Shown: one piece after another, positions 25,165 through 34,341 of the stretch
Numbering within the stretch: position 1 is the first letter of the stretch
Layout of the letters: the number at the start of each line of letters is the position of its first letter
Assembly (NCBI GenBank): GCA_963790775.1
Contig: CAWBPR010000005.1
Location: 186,001 to 250,000, forward strand
DNA length: 64,000 nucleotides
Direction of reading: 5' to 3'
Source of the DNA: JASJBU01 sp963790775
GTDB taxonomy: Bacteria > Pseudomonadota > Gammaproteobacteria > Chromatiales > Chromatiaceae
Program-made: the position numbers and the translations under genes
Notes under the pieces: generated by a model
The model's database searches: none
What the model was told of the DNA's origin: nothing
What the model saw: the letters and a program-made list of their open reading frames with translations, nothing else

Positions 25165-27506
25165 ATGAAAGGACAAGACAATATTATTTCCTTTACCAGT
25201 GGTGCAGCGCGCCGAGCCACAGTCATGCTTGATGCCAAAGGGCAGCGGATTGTATCAAACTGCCGGAATCTCATTGAAACTACCATTCCAAAATTGATGG
25301 TTGGGCTGTTTGAGCAGCTTGATGATTCACTATATGAGCTTGCTAATAAATCGGATAACAATACACTCCAGACCTCGTTTTTCGATGCGATGCGAGTGCT
25401 GCGTAAAGAGCGGGTTCAAATAGATCGCAAGTTCAATAGTCAGCTCCTTCATGCCTATGATGAATACTGGGAAACCGGCGAAGTCTATACTGCTCGGCGA
25501 TCCCTTGATCAGCTGAGTCGTGATTCTGACATGGCGCTGCTAGACAATGAGGAATTGGAAGATTCTCTCGCTATTACCAACATGATTTCCAAAAGTGAGA
25601 ATCGATATTCCAAGGAACGGTATGCATTGAGCCAGCGTTTCTCCTACCTGGTGAAGGGAAATCTGCAGCAGATCAGCCATGAACTGAGTCCACTAGATCC
25701 CATTGTGATTTGTAATGCATTTCAGACTGCGATGAAGGAAGTTGCTGTTGAATTGCCGGTGAAACTGGTTGTTTATAAACTGTTTGAAAAGCATTTTATC
25801 CATTATTTGGGTGGTCTTTACGATGAGATTAACCTGTTGTTGGGAAAGGCAGGGATTATTCCTAATCTGACTCCGAAGGTAAGGCGTAACCCAGTAGCTC
25901 CTGCTATGCACAGTGGAAGTTCTCGAGAGGCGGAGCGGGCCTCACTGGATTCGCGTTTAACCACCGACAGCATGGGGGTTGGAGTTGCCCCTGGAAGTGA
26001 GATGGGTAGCATTCAGGGCGAAGTGTTCGCCACGCTACAGCAATTACTTGGACTGCGACGGCTAAATTCGAATGAAAGCATGCTGGCCTCCAGCATGATG
26101 ATATCCGGGAGTGCCGGGGTATCCTTGCCTGCAGTGGAAACAGGTGAATTGTTAGGGGCGCTGTCAGCGCTTCAGCAATCAAACATACTGATCTTGCCGC
26201 AGGCTGGCGGGCAGACGGTCAGTCCCAAGGTGCTGAAAGCCCAGTTGGCAGAAGATCTCCGAATGCGTGATGGAGGTGAATTAAGCCGCACATTAGGTGA
26301 TGCAGACAATGACACGATCGATGTCATAACCATGCTATTCGAATTTATTCTGGATGATTTTAGTCTTCCAGACGCCATGAAGGCGCTCCTCAGCCGGCTC
26401 CAGATTCCGATGCTGAAAGTAGCGATAATCGATAAAACATTTTTCAGCAAAAACCGCCATCCTGCACGGCGTTTGTTGAATAGTCTTGCGACAGGCAGCT
26501 GTTGGCTGGAACGATAGTGGAGATCGGGATAGCGACAACCTTTACCGCAAGATTGAGTCCGTCATCAAGCGAATTATGAACGATTTTCATGATGATCCGG
26601 CTATCTTTGCAGAATTGGATGATGAGTTTTCCGTTTGGTGGGAGCAGGAACAGCGCGGCGCAGAAGTTGCGGAGCAGAGGACCAATCAAGTTACTCGGGG
26701 TAAAGAGCAACTGCGTAGTGCAAAACAGATTGTGATTCAGGCGCTCAACAGCCGGCTGAAGAAGTTGGAAGTGGTGCCTGAAACCGTGATGGAATTACTC
26801 GAGGATGGATGGAAGGATGTTCTGCTGCTTAATTATCTGCGTCAGGGGCCTGAAAGTGATGAATGGAACGATTCGCTGGCCATTGTAGATCGTCTGTTAT
26901 GGAGTGTGCAGCCTAAAACTGAGTATACCGAAAGGCAGGAATTATTAAGAAATATCCCTGAATTACTACGCAATTTACGCGAGCGACTGAATAGTATTTC
27001 TTTTGATCAGCATAAAATGGCACGGCTTTTCAAGGAGCTGCAGAATTGCCATATTGGTTGCCTTAGAGGAGGCGATGCGAGCGCGGCAAAGGGCCCGGGC
27101 ACCTCTCCTGCCAAGATAAAGCAGATCAATTTTCCAGACAGTCAGCTTTTGTCAGGCCACTCTTCTTTTCTGACCGATGAACTGTCGGATTACGAAGATT
27201 CAGACTCGCGATCAATACACTCAACAGGCTGAAAATCTTGAGGTCGGCGATTGGCTCGAGATTTCTGATGGGGCGGTTAAGTCTCGTGTAAAACTTTCTT
27301 GGAAAAGCAACGTCTCAAATGCGTATATCTTTGTAAACCGTAAGGGAATGAAAAGTATGGAGTTGACCTTGAAAGGGTTGGCTAAACGCTTGAGAGAAGG
27401 GACTATAAAAATGGTTGAGCTGCCCAAAGCGCCCATTATGGATCGTGCCTTGGGCGCAATGTTGACTGCATTGAAAAATACCGATCACGCTTCAACATCC
27501 GGTTAA
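25165..27506 (+). CDS. DUF1631 family protein, two frame breaks
   Basis: Large cytoplasmic protein of the DUF1631 family (sometimes mislabelled thymidine phosphorylase); function unknown. Frame one encodes about 440 residues with an N-terminal helical part and DVITMLFEFILDDFSLPDAM, ending near HPARRLLNSLA. The next frame supplies GWNDSGDRDSDNLYRKIESV through VPETVMELLEDGWKDVLLLN. The last supplies QQAENLEVGDWLEISDG and a PilZ-like beta-rich C-terminus with AYIFVNRKGMKSMELTLK. Both junctions (about 26488-26500 and 27190-27225) are repaired by removing one base. Corrected length is about 780 residues, normal for the family. Either sequencing error or decay. Confidence 0.82.
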
Positions 27507-27615
27507 TTGTTTCCCTTCGCGTTGACTCTCTGTCGAGTAGGATTAAACTGCGTATCTCTATATATCTAGTTCTGCCATCAGCAGGACCTTGTGAGTTATT
27601 GCTGGGAGAGTATCC

Positions 27616-27960
27616 ATGGGTGAAAAAATCACAGATTCAGGCTTGAAATATGAGGATCTCATCGCGGGTGATGGTGATGCGGCTACAGCGGGTCAGGGTG
27701 TTTCTGTGCACTATACTGGATGGCTGACAGATGGTAGCAAATTTGATTCCTCTCTTGATCGAAATGAACCCTTTAAATTCACTCTAGGCCGAGGCATGGT
27801 GATTCGGGGCTGGGATGAAGGGGTTCAGGGAATGAAGGTTGGCGGAAAACGCAAGCTGACTATACCTCCGCAATTGGGTTATGGGGCGGCAGGTGCGGGA
27901 GGTGTGATACCCGCCAATGCTACCTTGGTGTTTGATGTTGAATTACTTGATATCCACTAA
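27616..27960 (+). CDS. FKBP-type peptidyl-prolyl isomerase
   Basis: Cytoplasmic prolyl cis-trans isomerase with a single FKBP domain of 114 residues and no signal peptide. The pocket residues are in GVSVHYTGWLTDGSKFDSSL, GRGMVIRGWDEGVQGMKVGG, LTIPPQLGYGAAGAGGVIPA and LVFDVELLDI. A GGGAGAG ribosome site lies ahead. Its stop shares one base with the nadC ATG, so the two are probably co-transcribed. Confidence 0.94.
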   Translation: MGEKITDSGLKYEDLIAGDGDAATAGQGVSVHYTGWLTDGSKFDSSLDRNEPFKFTLGRGMVIRGWDEGVQGMKVGGKRKLTIPPQLGYGAAGAGGVIPANATLVFDVELLDIH

Positions 27961-28799
27961 TGCCAGCGTTACCTGATTCGCAAATAATCACCCGTCAAAT
28001 TCAAGCTGCATTGGCAGAAGACCTTGGGTCCGGTGATCTGACTGCCACACTTATTGATGCTGATGAGCGCTCCAGGGTAGAGGTGACTTGCAGGGAAAGG
28101 GCTGTCTTATGTGGTGTCGCTTGGTTTGAGGAGGTTTTTCGTCAGCTGGATCCCGGGATACGGATTTCATGGCGGGTGAAAGATGGCGACAGAATCAATC
28201 CGGGCCAACTGATTTGCAGCCTGGAAGGTAATACGCGGGCTCTTCTGAGCGGAGAGCGAACGGCGCTTAACTATCTGCAGACCCTGTCGGGGACAGCAAC
28301 CCGGGCAAGGGCTTATGCAGATACAGTGTCTGGAACGGCGGCTAAGATTTTGGATACCCGTAAAACCCTCCCTGGACTAAGGCTTCAGCAAAAGTATGCG
28401 GTGCTTTGTGGCGGCTGTTTCAATCATCGATTGGGGCTTTATGACGCGATCTTGATCAAGGAAAATCATATCCAGGCTGCAGGCTCGATCTCGGCAGCAT
28501 TAGGTGCTGCTGAGGCGCTGAAAACCAAGGTTGAGTGCATTGAAGTAGAGGTTGAGTCAATTGCTGAGCTTCAGGAGGCCCTTGCTGCAGGAGCAAAACG
28601 GATTCTGCTCGATAACTTTACCCTTGATCAGTTGCGTGATGCAGTGCGGATAAATTCGGGGGCGGCTTTGCTGGAAGCGTCGGGAGGGATCAATTTTGAA
28701 ACTATTGGCCCAATTGCCGAGACGGGGGTCGATTATATTTCAGTGGGTGATCTGACGAAGGATGTCACCGCGGTTGATTTGTCGATGCGGTTTGTCTGA
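27960..28799 (+). CDS. nadC: Quinolinate phosphoribosyltransferase
   Basis: Makes nicotinate mononucleotide from quinolinate and PRPP in de novo NAD synthesis. The 279-residue protein has EDLGSGDLTATL at the N-terminus, GERTALNYLQTLSGTAT, the catalytic ILDTRKTLPGLRLQQKYAV, GGCFNHRLGLYDAILIKENH and C-terminal EASGGINFETIGPIAETGVD. Normal length. NAD synthetase is also in this window (60077) but at a distant locus. Confidence 0.96.
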   Translation: MPALPDSQIITRQIQAALAEDLGSGDLTATLIDADERSRVEVTCRERAVLCGVAWFEEVFRQLDPGIRISWRVKDGDRINPGQLICSLEGNTRALLSGERTALNYLQTLSGTATRARAYADTVSGTAAKILDTRKTLPGLRLQQKYAVLCGGCFNHRLGLYDAILIKENHIQAAGSISAALGAAEALKTKVECIEVEVESIAELQEALAAGAKRILLDNFTLDQLRDAVRINSGAALLEASGGINFETIGPIAETGVDYISVGDLTKDVTAVDLSMRFV

Positions 28800-28805
28800 G
28801 CTGGA

Positions 28806-29042
28806 TTAAACACGCTCGTCAAACAGGGTGCCGATGGCCTCGTCGGTGCTTTTCAGCGCCTTGACTGAAGCCTTGGTCTGTATGACTTGTTGCTGCATCT
28901 CCACCATTGCCCTGGATAGATCCGTTGGTTTGGTTTGCTGTGTCGATTGATTGCCGGCAATTTCTGAAGCGACACGCCTCAGGCCGTGGATACCTTGTTG
29001 TATCCCCTGCACTGAAGGTCCTAATATCGAATTCATAACCAT
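28806..29042 (-). CDS. Small protein resembling a flagellar rod/hook C-terminus
   Basis: Seventy-eight residues with an N-terminal amphipathic part (NSILGPSVQGIQQGIHGLRR) and a C-terminal EMQQQVIQTKASVKALKSTD followed by EAIGTLFDERV. The latter resembles the C-terminal helix of flagellar axial proteins of the FlgC/FlgE type, and similar short stand-alone proteins are common in Gammaproteobacteria. No flagellar genes are nearby. It is convergent with nadC, six bases away. Function unknown. Confidence 0.65.
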   Translation of the reverse strand: MVMNSILGPSVQGIQQGIHGLRRVASEIAGNQSTQQTKPTDLSRAMVEMQQQVIQTKASVKALKSTDEAIGTLFDERV

Positions 29043-29153
29043 TGTAGATTCCGGCCTGATCCTAACCGGGTTGTAGGCATGGCAGGGGAAATCTTTAATC
29101 AGTTAAGTATTAGATGCGGCTTTTCCTGGGTTACTGGTGAAATGAATTCCCTG

Positions 29154-30353
29154 TCAGGTCCATTTGTGCAATGGGGGGAATACCAGTCGCACGCCACTGA
29201 GTTGAAATCGTTGCTCTGCAATAGCCCTATGCCGCATGCTGGGGCGCCGCAACACGGGCTGGGTATGTAAACTGCCTCCCCGCAGAGTTATTTTTCCCAG
29301 CTGGAAATCGGCCACAGAATTGTTCTCATCCGGAAAAGGTGAAAATTCCGGGTAGGGATGGAAGCTGTTACTACACCACTCCCACACTCTGCCAATTTCC
29401 TTGATGACCCCACTACGCGCGGCCATCTCCCATTGGTATTCATGTTGTAAAAATGCCCCTGAGAATTCATTACCCAGGACATTTGTCCATGTAGCATAGG
29501 CCCGGGCCTCATGCTGATTGATGCCGCAAACGGGTTCTTCTGAAGGCAGGTCAGCGGGGCCATTGATGCCCAGGGCATACCAGTTCCCTGTCTTATCTTG
29601 CCGCCAGTACTCGGGGTGTTTTTTTTGAGCATACTCCTGCCAGGCTCTTCCTTCTTCACTCCAGAAGCTCAGGTCTGCATAACCACCGGCTTCCATAAAA
29701 GCAAGAAATTGACTGTTCGATACTGGTGACAGGGCAATGCGATAACTGCTGAGTTGCACTGCCTGGGGAGGTAATTCATTATCATAGGCCGCCGGTTGCT
29801 GGCGAGCGCCAATACGATAATGGCCCTGTGAAAGTTCTTTCGTCTTCCAGCCAGGCGGGCTGGATGCCAGAGGGATTTCTACCTGATAGTCATCAACGCT
29901 GATTTGAGTGCTGCGCTGGTTCAAGACAATCAGCATCATCTCATAGATTTTGGCCTGCTCCTGGAGAATGAACCACTGCAGACGATCATTCTTGAGGAAC
30001 TGGTGATTGGGCAGCACTGCTGGATTGGCCAGTCTGAGCAGGTGTTCATCCCGAATCTCCGTCCCCCAATTCAGCAAGTGATCTTTGGGAGGGAGTTGTC
30101 TGCACTGTTCTTTTAACGTTAATGCTGCAGGCTGAAAGAGATGTTCAACCCGCTTTGACAGGTCATTATCTCCGCTGAGAACTTCACGCAGCCAATAGAG
30201 TTCGAGATAGATTCCTGTGCCGAACAGCCATTTTAGGGAGCCGATTTCAGGATGAAATTGCGCAGATGCATCCGCTTCAGATACAGATTCCAGCAATTGA
30301 CCCTGCATTTCGTAGAGATGATTTAACTGGCCGAGAATGGCTGGATTGGTCAT
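29154..30353 (-). CDS. EgtB/SUMF1-like protein with degenerate iron site
   Basis: Two-domain protein: an N-terminal DinB-like helical domain (about residues 1-150) and a C-terminal formylglycine-enzyme-like domain with LSPVSNSQFLAFMEAGGYAD, EEPVCGINQHEARAYATWTN and TLRGGSLHTQPVLRRPSMRH. This matches EgtB/OvoA-type non-haem iron sulfoxide synthases in layout. However, the place where EgtB has its HxxxHxE iron motif reads WFILQEQAKIYEMM, with no histidines, so the iron chemistry may be lost. The frame continues 62 codons upstream, but MTNPAILGQLNHLYEMQ is the sensible start. Activity cannot be assigned. Confidence 0.72.
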   Translation of the reverse strand: MTNPAILGQLNHLYEMQGQLLESVSEADASAQFHPEIGSLKWLFGTGIYLELYWLREVLSGDNDLSKRVEHLFQPAALTLKEQCRQLPPKDHLLNWGTEIRDEHLLRLANPAVLPNHQFLKNDRLQWFILQEQAKIYEMMLIVLNQRSTQISVDDYQVEIPLASSPPGWKTKELSQGHYRIGARQQPAAYDNELPPQAVQLSSYRIALSPVSNSQFLAFMEAGGYADLSFWSEEGRAWQEYAQKKHPEYWRQDKTGNWYALGINGPADLPSEEPVCGINQHEARAYATWTNVLGNEFSGAFLQHEYQWEMAARSGVIKEIGRVWEWCSNSFHPYPEFSPFPDENNSVADFQLGKITLRGGSLHTQPVLRRPSMRHRAIAEQRFQLSGVRLVFPPLHKWT

Positions 30354-30504
30354 GGAAATCTGCTCTGCTGGATTTTGGGACTGTATAGTATCCGAAACAG
30401 AGCTCGTCGGAAAAATTTGCTGCTGCCCCCTGATTATGGCCCGGTTAACGGGCCATAATGGAGCTGGATGTAGCGGGTTTGGCTGTTTGTGTTTAGCTAA
30501 GCGG

Positions 30505-30804
30505 TTACACGCATCCAGTCGGTTTTGGCAAGCCTCCATACTTGGTGATCGGCTTCATGGGGCCGGTGAGCCATAGCTCAAACATCGCTTTCTTGTCTGC
30601 CCCCAGATACTTGGCAAATTTACGTATCGGAGGTACCACCGCATGTTCTTCATAATATTCCCGGGCCTTTTCAATCTGCTCCCAACGCTCTGCGGTGAGC
30701 TCGAAGTCATCTGCTTCTGCCATCGCCCTGGCGATTTCCGGGGTCCATTGGCTCATGTCGGTGAGATATCCGTCTCCATCGCGATCTGGTAATTCAACAC
30801 TCAT
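30505..30804 (-). CDS. DsrC/TusE-family sulfur-relay protein
   Basis: Small sulfur-carrier protein of 99 residues. It shows DGDGYLTDMSQWTPEIARAM, the central AREYYEEHAVVPPIRKFAKY and the C-terminal arm GGLPKPTGCV with the penultimate cysteine that carries persulfide. The second arm cysteine of true DsrC, eleven residues upstream, is replaced by threonine (PITKYGG), so it is TusE-like or a DsrC paralogue not able to form the intramolecular disulfide. AGGAG lies seven bases before the start. Consistent with a sulfur-metabolising host, though TusE-type tRNA thiolation relay is equally possible. Confidence 0.85.
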   Translation of the reverse strand: MSVELPDRDGDGYLTDMSQWTPEIARAMAEADDFELTAERWEQIEKAREYYEEHAVVPPIRKFAKYLGADKKAMFELWLTGPMKPITKYGGLPKPTGCV

Positions 30805-30928
30805 TATGTGCTCCTGTATGCCTGAGTAAAATAGTGGGAAATTGTATAAGGAGATACTAATGCGAATTAGCTAGGTATTCTACCATATTTTTGATGTGGG
30901 TAAGAGGCTAGGTGAGTAACGGGGTAGA

Positions 30929-31642
30929 CTAGGAATCTGGTGACTGATGGTGCAGATTGATTATCCTTCCAAGGTTTTCAAGATAGTCTGGGATTTTGCT
31001 GGGTCCGGGAAGCATGACCCTAGACAGTTGGTTATCGGAATAGAGATCCAGGCCAAGGCAGTCAATCCCCACCGGCGAAAAATGCTGATAGACAGATGCT
31101 GTGAATGGCGGATGTGAGTGTATCTGAGAAAGCAGTTCGGCCTCTTCTTCTGCAGTAAATACAAATTCGGGGAGCAAGTGGCTTGGTTCAAACCAGCGTG
31201 CGGCGCCAAATCCGCCAATTAAATAGAAGCGTTTAGGTATCAGCCTGTAGAAGTGGAAATTCAGCTTTTCGTAGTACTCCCTGGTATCGGGAAAGTAACG
31301 GAAAAATCTCCGGCGCAGACTTTCTGTTACGATTTCCAGTTTTTTTGCTGTTGCCAGACAGGTCAAGCGCCCCAATTGCTGAATATCACCACGACCCTGT
31401 TCTAGCAGCATCAGGGAGCAGAGGGGATTGTCGCGCAGGTTTTTTGTGTGCTGCGCCAGGTGTGAAAGCAGTAATAAGGGCAATCCGTCATAATCCCGGC
31501 AAACGGGTGCCAGAGAACCGAAAGGATACCCAGGCAGTGCTGCAGAATGTGATGACAGGACACCGTGGTAACTGCCGAACCACAATTGGCGAGCAACTTG
31601 TAACTGAGTATTTACCATTGGCTCCCGATTATTCGAAGTCAT
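30929..31642 (-). CDS. HugZ-like haem/FMN-binding split-barrel protein
   Basis: Pyridoxamine-phosphate-oxidase-like protein with a C-terminal DUF2470-type domain, the HugZ arrangement for haem binding or degradation. Features are PFGSLAPVCRDYDGLPLLLL, SHLAQHTKNLRDNPLCSLML, FYLIGGFGAARWFEP, and a C-terminal FSPVGIDCLGLDLYSDNQL ending GRIINLHHQSPDS. No signal peptide. Start could also be the Met at MVNTQLQVAR, eight codons in. No haem-uptake genes adjoin it. Confidence 0.8.
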   Translation of the reverse strand: MTSNNREPMVNTQLQVARQLWFGSYHGVLSSHSAALPGYPFGSLAPVCRDYDGLPLLLLSHLAQHTKNLRDNPLCSLMLLEQGRGDIQQLGRLTCLATAKKLEIVTESLRRRFFRYFPDTREYYEKLNFHFYRLIPKRFYLIGGFGAARWFEPSHLLPEFVFTAEEEAELLSQIHSHPPFTASVYQHFSPVGIDCLGLDLYSDNQLSRVMLPGPSKIPDYLENLGRIINLHHQSPDS

Positions 31643-31695
31643 GGTTCGGAGTGTCTGGTGGAAGCCGGTTGCATTCAGGTGTTTATCAACCGAGG

Positions 31696-32016
31696 TTATT
31701 TATTGACAGCACCAATTTTGCTTTCTACAGATTGGATCTTCTGAATCATCCTGTTGTCTCCATCTTTGCGGATGTCCATCTTGATTGCTGCGAAGACCCT
31801 CCTGCAACCGTTTTTTTCAAGGCATTGATAGGCCTTTTCGACAAGTTCAAGCGCTGTTTTGATATTCTCTGTTTCGATGACTGTGCCCATCGCCGTCAAT
31901 CGGTATTCATGACCACTGTTGCGGATCATGTCAATGATCTCACTGACCTCAGTGCTGATGCTTTCACCACGATCAGTCGGGAACATGCTGAATTCTATGA
32001 GTACAGACATCGGCAT
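31696..32016 (-). CDS. MTH1187/YkoF-type thiamine-binding-family protein
   Basis: Small ferredoxin-like protein of 106 residues: MSVLIEFSMFPTDRGESIST, SGHEYRLTAMGTVIETENI, then CRRVFAAIKMDIRKDGDNRM. This is the pattern of the MTH1187 family, some members of which bind thiamine. Ligand and role are not demonstrated here. It is transcribed toward the hugZ-like gene and could be in the same unit (53 bases apart). Confidence 0.82.
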   Translation of the reverse strand: MPMSVLIEFSMFPTDRGESISTEVSEIIDMIRNSGHEYRLTAMGTVIETENIKTALELVEKAYQCLEKNGCRRVFAAIKMDIRKDGDNRMIQKIQSVESKIGAVNK

Positions 32017-32189
32017 GTCAGCATAACGCTACTATTGGGCATATTCGAAACCTGCCGGAATCAATGTGATGATAAGGGACAGGTTAATCAATGCTGTCTC
32101 AGTTTACAATTCTTCACAGGCTGCGGCTTTCATACACCCTGACACTTCACTTATGCTTTGTGCAGCAACAATGCATCGGATTTTATAGA

Positions 32190-32435
32190 ATGAGCGTCTT
32201 CGGGTTTCTTTTCGTTGGACTGATAGCAGGGTGGTTGGCCGGCCTCATCATGAACAGCGGCGGTATGGGGCTGGTCATCGATCTGGTGGTTGGCGTGCTT
32301 GGAGCATTACTCGGTGGATATCTCTTTCATGTTTTTACATGGCAATTCACCGGTTTTTTCGGTGGATTGGTTACCGCGACAATAAGCGCTATCCTACTGC
32401 TGTTTGTGATGGGGTATGTGAAACATAGTTTGTGA
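32190..32435 (+). CDS. GlsB/YeaQ/YmgE-family membrane protein
   Basis: Eighty-one-residue inner-membrane protein made almost entirely of three glycine-rich hydrophobic helices: FGFLFVGLIAGWLAGLIM, MGLVIDLVVGVLGALLGGYL and GFFGGLVTATISAILLLFVM. This is the transglycosylase-associated/YeaQ family, often stress-induced. The open frame begins 33 codons earlier, but that part has no family resemblance and ATG at 32190 is the natural start. Confidence 0.86.
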   Translation: MSVFGFLFVGLIAGWLAGLIMNSGGMGLVIDLVVGVLGALLGGYLFHVFTWQFTGFFGGLVTATISAILLLFVMGYVKHSL

Positions 32436-32481
32436 CCCGCAGGCTAGATTTAAATAACTTTATGACTCTGAGGAGAGCTCA

Positions 32482-33300
32482 ATGGAATTTTCGCTTGATA
32501 CGATTCTGAACACTTATCTGATCCCCTGGGGCACCAAGATCATTATGGCGCTCCTGGTATTCGTCATTGGTCGCTGGCTTGCCCGTATCTTGACCAAGAC
32601 CCTGGGCAAGGTAATGACGAAAGGCAAAGTGGACAAGATGCTGGTCAATTTTCTCAGCAATATTGCCTATGCGGCTCTTCTGGCCGTTGTTGTTTTGGCG
32701 GCCCTGGAGCAACTCGGAGTCAATACCACCTCAGCACTGGCCATTCTGGGTGCGGCCGGCTTGGCCGTCGGTCTGGCATTGAAGGACTCGCTTTCCAGTT
32801 TTGCGGCCGGAGTGATGCTGATTATTTTCCGCCCCTTCAAATTGGGCGACTTTGTTGAGGCTGGAGGCGTTGCCGGAGTGGTTGAGGAGATTCGTATCTT
32901 CCATACGATGTTGAAGACTGGGGATAACCGTGAAGTGACGATGCCGAATGCCCAGATCTATGGCGGCACCATCATCAATTTCTCGGCCCGGGAAACCCGT
33001 CGCATCGATCTGGTGATCGGCATCGGATACGATGATGACATCAAAAAAGCACGCGACATCATCAAGGGCGTTCTGGCGGCCAATGAGACCGTGTTGAAAG
33101 ACCCTGCACCTACCGTCATGCTTCTGGAGCTGGGAGCGAGCAGTATCGACTTCGCGGTTCGCCCCTGGGTCAAATCTGGGGATTACTGGACAACCCGCGC
33201 TGATGTGATGGAGGCAATCAAATCCGCTTTTGACAAAGAAGGTGTTAGTATTCCCTATCCGCAACAGGATATTCACCTATTCAAGGAAAATGCTGCTTAA
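32482..33300 (+). CDS. mscS: Small-conductance mechanosensitive channel
   Basis: Homoheptameric osmotic-release channel of the inner membrane. The 272-residue product has TM1 and TM2 in the first 85 residues and the pore helix as ALAILGAAGLAVGLALKDSL followed by SSFAAGVMLIIFRPFKLGDF. The beta domain carries VTMPNAQIYGGTIINFS and the C-terminal domain ends near IPYPQQDIHLF. A GAGGAGAGC ribosome site precedes the ATG. Size is close to E. coli MscS (286). Confidence 0.95.
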   Translation: MEFSLDTILNTYLIPWGTKIIMALLVFVIGRWLARILTKTLGKVMTKGKVDKMLVNFLSNIAYAALLAVVVLAALEQLGVNTTSALAILGAAGLAVGLALKDSLSSFAAGVMLIIFRPFKLGDFVEAGGVAGVVEEIRIFHTMLKTGDNREVTMPNAQIYGGTIINFSARETRRIDLVIGIGYDDDIKKARDIIKGVLAANETVLKDPAPTVMLLELGASSIDFAVRPWVKSGDYWTTRADVMEAIKSAFDKEGVSIPYPQQDIHLFKENAA

Positions 33301-33355
33301 GGTGAATGGCGGATTCATCAGATTTATGTTTGCAACAATCAAACCGGAGGTAGGA

Positions 33356-34240
33356 ATGCAGACTCGACTGAAAAAACTTGCGATGATATTGGTGCCCATG
33401 ATCATCACTGCGCCCGCAGTGGCTGAGATAGGCTATCTGCATGAAGGCACGGACCAGGGCAGTGTGGTCAGGACAGGGTATGGTGAATGCTGGACAACCA
33501 GCCATCGTGACCCTGCTTACCCGATCGATCCGGGCTGTTTCGGTGATGCGGATGGCGATGGCGTGGCTGATCCGATGGACAAGTGTCCTGATACCCCAAA
33601 AGGCGTCAAGGTCGATGCCGACGGATGCCCTCTGGACTCTGATGGCGACGGCGTCACTGACGATAAAGACAAGTGCCCGGGCACCCCGAAAGGCACCAAG
33701 GTCAATGCAGATGGCTGTGCCATGGACTCGGACGGTGACGGTGTTGCCGATGCCAAAGACAAATGTCCGGGAACACCTGCCGGGGTGAAGGTCGATGCCA
33801 ATGGATGTGCGCTGGATTCCGATGGTGATGGAGTGGCCGATTACATGGATAAGTGCCCTGGTACGCCGGCTGGCGCCAAGGTTGATGCTGACGGTTGCGC
33901 AGTACAGATTATTCTGCAGAACGTCAAATTCCAGCTTAACAGCAGAGAGCTGACGGCTGAATCCAAAGATACTCTGAACAAGGTGGCGACATCTCTCAAG
34001 AATCGTTCTGACATCAGCGGTATTCAGGTTATCGGGCATACTGACTCTACCGGTGCGGCAGATTACAACCAGAGTCTTTCCGAGAAGCGCGCCACGGCTG
34101 TTTCTGACTATCTGGTCAGTCAGGGCGTCGATGCCGGGCTACTCTCTTCCAAGGGAATGGGTGAATCCCAGCCGATTGCTGACAACAGCACCAAGGATGG
34201 CAGGGCAAACAACCGCCGTGTTGAGCTACAGGTGAAGTAG
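33356..34240 (+). CDS. OmpA-family protein with four calcium-type repeats
   Basis: Exported outer-membrane-associated protein of 294 residues. A signal peptide (MQTRLKKLAMILVPMIITAP then AVAE) is followed by a short cysteine-containing segment. Then come four tandem 29-residue repeats of the thrombospondin type 3 kind, consensus DSDGDGVADxxDKCPGTPxG with KVDADGC, and an OmpA peptidoglycan-binding domain with GHTDSTGAADYNQSLSEKRA and DGRANNRRVEL. The start chosen has GGAGG six bases upstream; the open frame itself begins 42 codons earlier inside mscS. The repeats should bind calcium. Confidence 0.92.
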   Translation: MQTRLKKLAMILVPMIITAPAVAEIGYLHEGTDQGSVVRTGYGECWTTSHRDPAYPIDPGCFGDADGDGVADPMDKCPDTPKGVKVDADGCPLDSDGDGVTDDKDKCPGTPKGTKVNADGCAMDSDGDGVADAKDKCPGTPAGVKVDANGCALDSDGDGVADYMDKCPGTPAGAKVDADGCAVQIILQNVKFQLNSRELTAESKDTLNKVATSLKNRSDISGIQVIGHTDSTGAADYNQSLSEKRATAVSDYLVSQGVDAGLLSSKGMGESQPIADNSTKDGRANNRRVELQVK

Positions 34241-34260
34241 GTAGCTGCGTCAAGTGAGTG

Positions 34261-34299
34261 AAAGGGCAGCGATGCGTTGACTGTGTCGCTGCCTTTTTT
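34261..34299 (+). terminator. Intrinsic terminator after the OmpA-like gene
   Basis: GGCAGCGA (34265-34272) pairs perfectly with TCGCTGCC (34286-34293) over a 13-base loop, and TTTTTT follows at once, with upstream AAA extending the stem. It separates the OmpA-like gene from the response-regulator gene. Confidence 0.9.
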
Positions 34300-34341
34300 A
34301 CTTTTCAGCTTAAATTCATGATAAACAATTGGTAATGACTA

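Noticed and set aside
28806..29042. Evidence for a flagellar locus
   Set aside because: Only a short axial-protein-like C-terminus is present; no other flagellar gene is in the window.
31345..32142. 265-codon + strand frame opposite the HugZ-like and thiamine-binding genes
   Set aside because: Both opposite-strand genes have clear family signatures; this frame has none.
33281..34039. 252-codon open frame antisense to the OmpA-like gene
   Set aside because: Repetitive because it mirrors the calcium-type repeats; no ribosome site or family match.
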